NCBI GenBank assembly: GCA_021234155.1
Contig: JAJEKV010000057.1
Span: 3,317,821 to 3,381,820, forward strand
Reading direction: 5' to 3'
Length of the DNA: 64,000 nucleotides
DNA from: Isoetes taiwanensis
Lineage: Eukaryota; Streptophyta; Lycopodiopsida; Isoetales; Isoetaceae
Position 1 is the stretch's first letter, and the number at the start of each line of letters is the position of its first letter. Position numbers and translations under genes: made by a program. Below are positions 56,176-64,000 of the stretch, one piece after another. Under the pieces are notes generated by a model. It saw only the letters and a program-made list of their open reading frames with translations. It ran no database searches and was not told where the DNA came from.

Positions 56176-57450
56176 GCCACAATGAATGATAGCATAACGT
56201 ATTGGAAATTGTTATTCATTCTAATTGAATTATTTATACTTATCAAATCAGGGAATGTTTTTTTCGTGTCAATGTTTTGGCTGTGTGAAAACCCATTTAC
56301 ATGGCGTTTGGATGCATGTTTATGACGACAATGCTTATGCATGCACTGTATTTGCTTATTTGCTATATACAACATAACCCTATGAAATGATTTTGCTCGG
56401 TCCAACATCAAAAGACCTCCATGGCAAACTTGGGGCTCAAGAAGCTGGACTTCCTCCTTATAAGCATTTTCCTGCTCATATGCTCCTCATAGTGCATAAG
56501 CATTTTTTCCTGAGATGTATGTTTGCACATCTGCAGGAGCCATGAAAGATTCATTGCTGCATGATTTTTTATTAGCTCCTCTGCTCATTCATATTTGTGG
56601 CTTGCTTGTAAAACTTTTATGGTTTTGCTTTCTATTTTGGATGGAGCCCAAACTCAGGCTCTTAGTTACGAAATTTGTTCTCTTTTCTAGCAATGGAACA
56701 AGGGTTTTGTTGAAGGCCAACGATTACAGGACCGCAGGCAGTCTATTGTATACGAGAGGTATTTAGCTGATTTCATTCTTAGAGTAAAAGATCTGTTCCA
56801 AGGTATTTGCAATGCATCTTAGTTTGTATATTTATATCATCTTCAGCTCTAGTATTCTCATGGAATATGTTATTAGGGCCTTCCACTTCAGCTGTTATCC
56901 TTCCATGCTTGACACTTTGTTCTATTTACAAATTCGCGTGGGTTGATTCTCTTATCATATGATCTCCATTATCATGTGGTTTATCTTAATTTACCTGATA
57001 TAAGCACTAAGGAGATGTGTTGGTACATGCCTTCATACTTTATTAGAAAATAGTTGTACATAATTTCATGCTTTAATATATTTCGTATATCAGACTGGGC
57101 CGTCTTTTTACAAAGGAACAAAGGAGCTCGAAAAACATCAAACTTTATATCATTGTGTTGTTCGCTTTTGTTTTCCACTTCTCTCTGGCATGGACTTCGC
57201 ATCTCCTTCTTTGGTAAAGTGCACAGCATTTTGAAGAATACATCGCCCTTTTCTACATTTTTGTTTTCAGCTGGGCTTAGGCCTACTTTTGCATTTTGGC
57301 TTAGTCATTGTTCATTTTGGCTTATGAATTAAGCAGGTCAATTATGAAAGAGGTGTGTTCTACTGCACCAAGATTATCTAGGCATTCTATTATCTGAATC
57401 TGGAGCTATAGATGAGTTCATTGTATACATTCAAATTGCACAGGAGTAGT
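56176..57450. other. No recognisable gene
   Basis: An open piece near 56693-56800 (EQGFVEGQRLQDRRQSIVYE) looks protein-like in composition but I do not recognise it. Nothing else seen. Confidence 0.4.
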
Positions 57451-57638
57451 ATGTCTAATTAAATTGTTTTACACACGTGGGATTTCAGATGGCAGCTCAA
57501 ATACCAAGTGTATTGGATTGTCTCTATAATATAAAGCCGGACGAATGTCTAATTGAATTGTTTTGCACACGTGGGATTTCAAATGGCAGCTCAAATACCA
57601 AGTGTATTGGATTGTCTCCACAACATAAAGTCGGATGC
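57451..57638. repeat. 94-bp tandem duplication
   Basis: Copies begin at 57451 and 57545 (atgtctaatt(a/g)aattgtttt). They lead into the kinase remnant, whose PSVLDCLHNI segment is thereby doubled. Confidence 0.9.
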
Positions 57639-57865
57639 TATCGTTCATTGCGAAATTAAGCCGAGCAACATATTCTTGGACGATAAAAATATGAGCAAAG
57701 TTGGTGATGGTGGGATTGTCAGACTTCTTGCAGAACACGCTAGCCAGATAAGGAGATGCTACCAGTGGGGGCATTTTCCTACATTGATCTAGAGTCTCAA
57801 ACAAGTGGACAAAGCAAGGAAATTATGGCAACTGTAGTAAATTTTGTGACAGTAAAATTTGACAG
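57598..57865 (+). pseudogene. Protein kinase fragment, U-box-kinase-like
   Basis: Reads PSVLDCLHNIKSDAIVHCEI, KPSNIFLDDKNMSKVGDGGI and VRLLAEH, then after a frameshift PVGAFSYIDLESQTSGQSKE. This is the catalytic-to-activation-loop region of plant receptor-like/U-box kinases (IVHRDLKPxNILLDxNxxSKxxDxGLxRL; AxGTFCYIDPEYQxTG). The HRD motif is HCE and DFG is DGG, so it could not act as a kinase. Only about 90 codons survive. Confidence 0.75.
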
Positions 57866-58029
57866 CAAGTCCCAATATGAGAAGGTAATTAATCTAGCTA
57901 TTGTCTGTTTTGCTTCAAACTTTGTGTCCATAATGGAGTTTGGATCGTATTCAAAGTTTTATGTTGCATGTATGCATTTCATGTATGTTCTGTGCATTTG
58001 ATATGGCCTTTGTTGTGGTTGCCAAAATA

Positions 58030-59024
58030 TCCGATGTGAGCAGGTGTATGGTAGCCTCATCGCCCTTTCTCTGGGTACCCTTGGACTCTGCATCTCCCTT
58101 GGCCTCTTCCCTACACCCAGGTACTCAGCGCCGATGGATTGCTGCAGGGGTAACATCCATCCGTGACTGGTATTGGGAAGGTCATCTGGCGCCGTGGGAG
58201 TTTTTTAGGGAAAGATTTGGCCTTCGGCGGTGGGACATACAGACTTGGGCCATAATTGCCAATGCTATTCCATTGCAGTTGTCTTCTCAAGTCAATTGCG
58301 TTTGGAAGTCGCATAGTGGACTTGATGCATCTCAGTTTGTAGCATCGGCTTATGGGCTCCTAGCGCTTCAGGACACGTTGCCGCCTTCGGATAAGTGGTC
58401 GCTTAAGCTTCCAGGGAGTAAGTGGCCCGCCATGTGGAAGTGGGCGTGGAATACATTGCCTCCTCCTAAAATCCGTATCCTTTTGTGGCAGATCTTGCAC
58501 CGTAGCCTCAGGGTGAATGTCCGAGTCCACATGTTCAAGCCTCAGGTAGCGGAAACATGCCCTTTATGTGGGAGGCGACGTGAGACACTGCTTTGTCCTA
58601 TGCACAGAGGTAGGGGCAGCTTGGTCCTGGGTGAGAGCCCTCTTTGGGACTTCACTATGCAGTCAGAAGATTCTTTTGGGAGTCCTTCCTAGCAGGTGGG
58701 CAGTGGCCAAGCGACAGGCGTTCCATTTATGCAGAGCTTGGCTTTTGTGGATGATTTGGAAAAGACGGAGAGCGAAGGTCTTTCAGAATGCAGTGCTTAG
58801 CCCTTTTCGGTTGGTTCCGATCTTGAGGCATAAGTTGTGGCAGGCTTACTAAGTCTCAAGTTTGTCTGGCACAGTTAAGCGGGAAATTTGGTCGACATTC
58901 CTACAGATTGTGGATCATGATGGGCTCTTCATTTCTTAGCACCACACTTATCATTGTACTTGATCGCATTCTAGTGGTTTAATATATTCTTATATTCTTA
59001 AAAAAAAAAAAAAAAAAAAAAAAA
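58030..59024 (+). mobile_element. LINE E, 5'-truncated, with poly-A tail
   Basis: Encodes HPGTQRRWIAAGVTS, LRRWDIQTWAIIANAIP, WPAMWKWAWNTLPPPKIRIL, the zinc segment ETCPLCGRRRE, and after a frameshift AWSWVRALFGTSL and WAVAKRQAFHLCRAWLLWMI. A run of about 25 A follows at 59000-59024. It is the C-terminal (zf-RVT) end of the LINE group that includes LINE D. The 5' limit is approximate. No target duplication found. Confidence 0.85.
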
Positions 59025-59304
59025 GATTATGTTGATGCAGATTTAAAATGGCATACACTTGAATCATTGTAAAGGGAGCAGAGAACAATATGTGACCTGT
59101 GCAAACTTAGGTATGAGACTGTAAACTCCAGGTTTGTCAGACAGCTTAAATGCCAGCTTTGAATACTATATAGCAGGGCGGTAGCATAGATACATGCCCA
59201 TCATTTATAGCCAATGGGCTTAAAGGCAACGACACTCAGTATGTTGAAGGCCCTACTTTACGTGCTAGTTGCTTTGTAAATGGAAAAATACCAGACACAT
59301 TACT

Positions 59305-60085
59305 AAAACTAAGGAATTTTTTTTTTTTTTTTTTTACGGACAAAAGCCAAAAAGTATATTAATCAGATGAAAAGTACAAAGTTTACATGTCTCATCTAAC
59401 TGTGTAAGCACAAAGAAGATGCCACAGAAGCACGAGCCTGGAGCACAATGTGCTTACTCCAGAAAGGGAGACTAACGATAAGAATCAATTCGAAGATACT
59501 GGATCCAGATGCATTCCATCATTTCTGAATCAAGAGAGAAGCATTCATAGGCTGTCAGTATCTTTTTCTGGGCCACAGTAATAACACCATGTGCTGATGA
59601 ATAAATGCCTTGGAAGATGTGGTGTCTACGACGCTCCCATATCGACCATAGGAGCCACCAGAACGAAGATGGAATGCCCTCTGTTTAGCTGAGGGGCATG
59701 CATTAGGATAGGACACCAAGAGGATGCATCAGTAGTCCAAAGTACTGTTAAACAAGCCTTGTAGCCAAGACCACGCTGGTTGAACCTCTGGACAATCAAA
59801 GAGACAGTGCTCAAGAGTCTCAACGGCTGAAAGGCAGAGCGGGCATACTGCAGATATGCGAGGATCATAGCGATGTCAGAAGGCATTAACGCGCAGGCAC
59901 CTGTGGATAACCTGCCACCATAGTACAGAGACTTTAGGGAAGAGCAACCTATCCCAAAGCCATCGCCATGTACGACACAAAGTGCGATGTGGAACCTGGA
60001 GATGCCACCCATGTGGCAACTGGAGGGGGTGTGGCGCTAACAGAAGGCGATATACAGATCTGAAAGTGCTTGCAAAACTAAGGAA
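59305..60085 (-). mobile_element. LINE F, 5'-truncated, with target duplication
   Basis: Flanked by AAAACTAAGGAA at 59305-59316 and 60074-60085. On minus it ends in poly-A (poly-T on plus, 59317-59334). Coding remnants on minus include CPLC then HCLF(D)CPEVQPAW, and PSAKQRAFHL, the zf-RVT end of the same group as LINE E (ETCPLC, AVAKRQAFHL). About 740 bp long with several frameshifts. Confidence 0.88.
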
Positions 60086-60566
60086 ATTTATTTGGCTAGA
60101 TCCAAACTATCTCTAAGAATAGAAGGTAGAAGCAATCTACAAGTACATTTCATAAAAGATTTATGCATGTTATGCATTTGTGCAGACATTGAACAAACAT
60201 GTTGTTATTTGTGTTTAAGTTTGATTACGTGGTTTCAAACTACACAATCCAGAGCCAATGTCTGATGTTTCTTGTGTTTTACCAAACGAATCACATTGAC
60301 AATGAACTTCACTGTTGCATCATTGCAGTTCTCAAATTTAAAGTTGTCTTGCTGGCTATGTAAACAAAAATCTATATCAACGTGCTTTGACCTGGCGTGC
60401 TTTGACCTGACCAATATTGAGAATTAATCTTAAAAATAATGCTTTACAATGTTTTATTGGATTTCAACTTATTTTTTGAGCTCGTCATGTCTGGGATGCT
60501 TTAGAAAATCATGCCCCTTCCAAGATTTTTGAAACTCCCATTTTTTATAGCAAAAGTTAAAAAGTG
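60086..60566. other. Spacer, no gene recognised
   Basis: AT-rich sequence between LINE F and the gypsy LTR. Confidence 0.4.
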
Positions 60567-62156
60567 TGACGCTCCCTGAATATATACGACCCCCGGTCGT
60601 ATACATACGGGGACTTTCCCCTCCCATGGCGACCATCTCGCCACGAGCAGGGCCCTCCATCTAACCCGGGTCGTCTACGTAGAGACGCTCAGGTGAAGGA
60701 CACGGAGGGGTCATTCGGCCCACGCCTTCGATGGGCGCCTACGTCGCGGAAGCATGAATACAAGGGTTAGCACACAACATAAATCATATACATTTAGCCA
60801 CCACGAAGGGTGGCGCATCCATCCAAACATTAACAACAAAGAATATGCATCTAAACTAAGAAAACGCCCAAAACCCAGGTTCTACCCCCTACTGGACTCT
60901 AGTGGGGAGCGATCGACGGCCGGGTCTCGTGGAGAACAAACCAGACCGAATCTTGGCATGGCGCTATCGGGCATAGAACATCTGGCTAGGGTTGTCCACT
61001 CCATCCGCCCCCGCATTACACACTTTGCGGATGGGTCGATTGACGCTTATGGCTTCGCTTATAGCCTTCCCGGAGACGCACTCAAGGTATCACCCTTTGA
61101 GCCTACTCCGTGTTCATGACACCGGTCCGATGAGGCAGGTCGGGAAGCGCCCCTTCCGTGATCACAAAGGGTTCCATGGGTGAGCTAGAGAATACGTGCG
61201 CATCAGCGACCCCCGCATCCGCATCTCAATTTACTCACCCTAATTCTACTCAAAGTGCATGGTGCCCCATACGGGTCACACCACTACACCCGTGGAGTGT
61301 CGGACCCATATCCGCCCTCTACGTGGACCCGCTATCGCCTAGCCCAATCAGGAGTCCCAGGAGCCTTTTATGCTCGTGCAAGACCCCACCCCTACTTCAC
61401 CATCAGGTCCCTTGTCCCAAGGCTAAGCCGCACCATAGCGCCTATGACCCTGGGGCTCTTGTGCACAGCCGAAACTAGTAGGGTGTTAAAGGAGTACTAG
61501 GAGCATTCTATACTCAAGCTCGAGGCCTCTACCTCCCCCCCTTTTAATCCCTCAAGCATCGAACTACTAAACTAACTCATAGAGACATTCGACCATCCCA
61601 TAACAGAGCATCATTCATAATTGAAAAGTATTCCTAATTACCAAAGAAGGGTTAATCTCAACCAAAACTAGCCAAAAAAGAATACTAGAGTATTATTCTA
61701 CAATTTGCAAGTTAAACTACCACTAACCGTAGTTTCTACCGGACCCGTTGTCAAGGGTGCTTCCATAGTGTTTATCTTGGGGTAGCAAAATGGCATGTAG
61801 AGGGTGTCTTGGCGATTGGGGAATGTTCAAAGAATCGTGCTTTGAGCGCTTAGTCGCCCCTTTGGTGTCTTTGGCGGGTCGAAATTGGGGGCGAGGATGG
61901 GGGTGGCGCTGCCTTGGGTGGCTCAGTTTAGAAACCCCCATGCTGGCCGCTCAGGTCATGCCAAATGTCGCCTTCCCACCATTAGGTGACTTAATAGCAA
62001 GTATTTAGATAATTATCCTTTATAATTAATTTAACATAGCTAATTAAATCCCTTGTGGCCAACCCCCTAGGTTATCATACCCCGTGTATGATCTATACCG
62101 AAAGGACGGTCAATATATTTATAATGCATAATCGTGATAATTACTTGGAACGTACA
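60567..62156 (-). repeat. Ty3/gypsy 3' LTR
   Basis: On plus starts TGACGCTCCCTGAATATA (the first base could also be 60565) and ends GGAACGTACA. It is followed by ttctcccctccttag, on minus the polypurine tract AAGGAGGGGAGAA. It lies directly downstream of the minus-strand chromodomain frame. The partner LTR is outside the window, so the outer end is inferred from TG/CA and composition. Confidence 0.6.
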
Positions 62157-63585
62157 TTCTCCCCTCCTTAGAATTAATGCTGTCCTCAGCATTGGGGTTA
62201 GTTACGAATGTAGAAAGAAATACATTATGAAGGAAGGTAATTCCTTATGTTTGCAAAAGTAATAGATATATTCAAAACTTTGAAGTTTGCAAAACAATTC
62301 AAGCACCGTGGTGCATTTGACATGATTATCATAATCAAAAAGTTCAAGAACAGAAGTCCAATACAACATCAGTGGACACACAAACAAAACATGTAGACAA
62401 AATAAAACTGAAGAGTTCGGGTCATCAGTAACCCTCTAGCATGGGCAGGTCACGCACTGCTTACTGGCCTGCACATGTCAGTATATCAGTATGTATGATG
62501 AAATTGTGGTTGAAGGGACCACCCCCTTTATAGCAATTAAAAGGAAATCCTATTTATCAGGGAACCTGTTATGTCTATGGTTTGCAGTTCATTGCAGCAT
62601 ATGGAATGGGCAAGTTCCCATTGTAGCCGAAAAGAACGCGGCCTACCAACTGTATGCTCTACAATAAGTAGTGGTCAGGTCAACATTGACAGTACACCAC
62701 GTCCTAGAGAACACAAGGTGATCTCATCATCGGTGATTTATTATTATTTACGATGCATCTACCCCTCTAGGGTGCTACTCCGTGCAATCGAGCTTCTAAG
62801 CTTACCGCCGGCTGCGGGGTTGATAGCATCGTTGATGGTGCGGCCTTGAGATTCGCGCATGAAATCCGGATAATGCCTGTCAAGGTCTATCTTCATCACC
62901 CACGTAGCATCCTCAACTGGTAAGTGTTTCCACTTAACCAAGTATTGCAACATTTGAGTCCTTCTGGTTTGTTTGTAAGCTCGATCAAGAAGAGCTTCAG
63001 GCACTATTTCGAGTTGCTCTTCTGTCATTTCTAGGAGGGTTGGGGTATCCAAAACCTCCTCTCGATCGGGGTGTGTTGCTTCGTAAGACTCACGGAAAGA
63101 CCCTCGTGGATCTTCAAGCGGGCGGCAATTCTAAGCGATATGCCCGCTTCCAACGCCAAGAATCTTGAACGGTCCAGCCCATCCGGGGGCCAACTTTTTG
63201 TTGCCAATCTTAAGCTTGGCTTGCTTCACTTTAATCTTAAGCCAAACCGATTCGCCCACCGAAAGACGCGTGGGGTTCAGGTTTATCGGCTACACTCTTT
63301 CCTCGATGACGTGCGATAACAAGTAACCACGAACTTCTTCGACTAGAGCTTGCATCTCCAGCAGGAGTTGTTGAGAAACCTCCACTTTGGAGACGGGGTT
63401 ATGCCATGTATCTGGAGTAAGACATTGGTAACCATAGTTTATCATGAAGGGAGACATTCTGGAAGATTCCTGCTTCATGCTGTTGTAGGCAAACTCGACC
63501 AGATAAATATAGCCTGCCCATTGCGATTGCTTACTCCACAGGGTTAAAGCACAATGTAGTGTCTCATTTAGGTTGTCCCCCCTGT
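62157..63585 (-). mobile_element. Ty3/gypsy chromovirus, 3' part of pol
   Basis: Minus-strand frames carry the end of the integrase (LVEFAYNSMKQESSRMSPFM, 63470-63530), the GPY/F region (VWLKIK..., KLAPGWAGPFKILGVG, 63160-63260) and a chromodomain at about 62863-62998 (LLDRAYKQTRRTQMLQYLVK, WKHLPVEDATW). This order is diagnostic of plant chromoviruses, whose chromodomain directs integration. A TAG and small gaps occur between blocks. At about 63585 the similarity stops (before NLNETLHCALTLW). The stretch 62169-62750 holds no recognisable domain. Confidence 0.85.
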
Positions 63586-64000
63586 CCCCCCAAAAATAGT
63601 TTGAAAAGTAGGTCGTCCCTATTACTAAATTCGTTTGGCTCTTATCGCAACCACCGCCACGTAGGGAATTTTCAAAAAATACTTCCAAGAAACTCGATTG
63701 CCTCCAAGAACCCGATGCCAGGAGAGGAGACGATCTCATGTTTGTATCAGGGAAGGGAAGGATCACATAAAGCAAGGCATGCAAAATCGATACCATCATC
63801 GCAACCCGGCAAGGCAAAAAACTACTTTATTTCAGATTTTATTTTACAAAAACTCAATTACGAAAGTACATCCAATCTTGTCTTTGGTTTCAGACCAAGA
63901 ACATGAGAAAGTATGAAGAGGAATTAGGAAAATTCGAGCTTTTTGTTACCGTGATTTAGACCACAGAGAAATACCTTCTTGTGATCAGATTTCTTTTGAT
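63586..64000. other. Unassigned sequence interrupting the gypsy pol gene
   Basis: Begins with ttgtccccccTgtcccccca-like sequence. It does not continue the integrase. No gene recognised. Confidence 0.35.

Noticed and set aside
57940-58692. 250-codon plus frame that looks like a gene
   Set aside because: Its content (WKWAWNTLPPPKIRIL, CPLCGRR) is the zf-RVT end of LINE E; the start is fused non-LINE sequence.

Overview
This window is nuclear DNA from a land plant, made mostly of transposons. Plant hallmarks are a plant-type NBP35 gene, degenerate PPR, GH3 beta-glucosidase and U-box-kinase-like remnants, plant CACTA (En/Spm) proteins and plant-type tRNA-Met primer sites. A full-length but dead copy of PF16/SPAG6, an axoneme protein, points to a lineage with flagellated sperm. 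A fern is the best guess; a lycophyte, cycad, Ginkgo or bryophyte is possible. The species is inferred, not shown.

Layout. 1-3 kb: decayed PPR fragment and two short tandem duplications. 3.07-6.04 kb: LINE A (minus). 6.18-7.37 kb: first half of an old LINE (plus), whose second half reappears at 39.78-40.14 kb. Between the halves lies one 32.4-kb CACTA-type insertion (7376-39778) with matching ends, subterminal repeat arrays and remnants of both CACTA genes: TNP2 on minus (8.2-8.5 and 18.7-20.1 kb) and TNP1-like on plus (33.2-39.0 kb). Nested in it are a foldback element, four or more LINE copies, a Copia-type LTR element without pol (35440-38814, inside a TNP1 exon) and an eight-exon SPAG6/PF16 pseudogene (13.29-18.09 kb). 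The pseudogene sits where the TNP2 DUF4216 coding region is split by about 10 kb.

40.1-44.1 kb has nothing I recognise beyond a CATC microsatellite. 44069-48577 is a non-autonomous LTR element with 1.6-kb LTRs. 49105-50489 is the one intact host gene, NBP35, in three exons coding for 349 aa. A Mutator-like MITE follows at 51.35-51.86 kb, then a possible SINE, a GH3 pseudogene fragment, a kinase pseudogene fragment, two 5'-truncated LINEs with poly-A tails (E and F), and at the right edge a Ty3/gypsy chromovirus LTR with chromodomain and part of the integrase.

Only NBP35 looks functional: it should act in cytosolic Fe-S cluster assembly. The rest records a nesting history: old LINE, then CACTA holding a SPAG6 copy, then LINEs and the Copia-type element. 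All identities come from reading translated sequence by eye; no database search was run.
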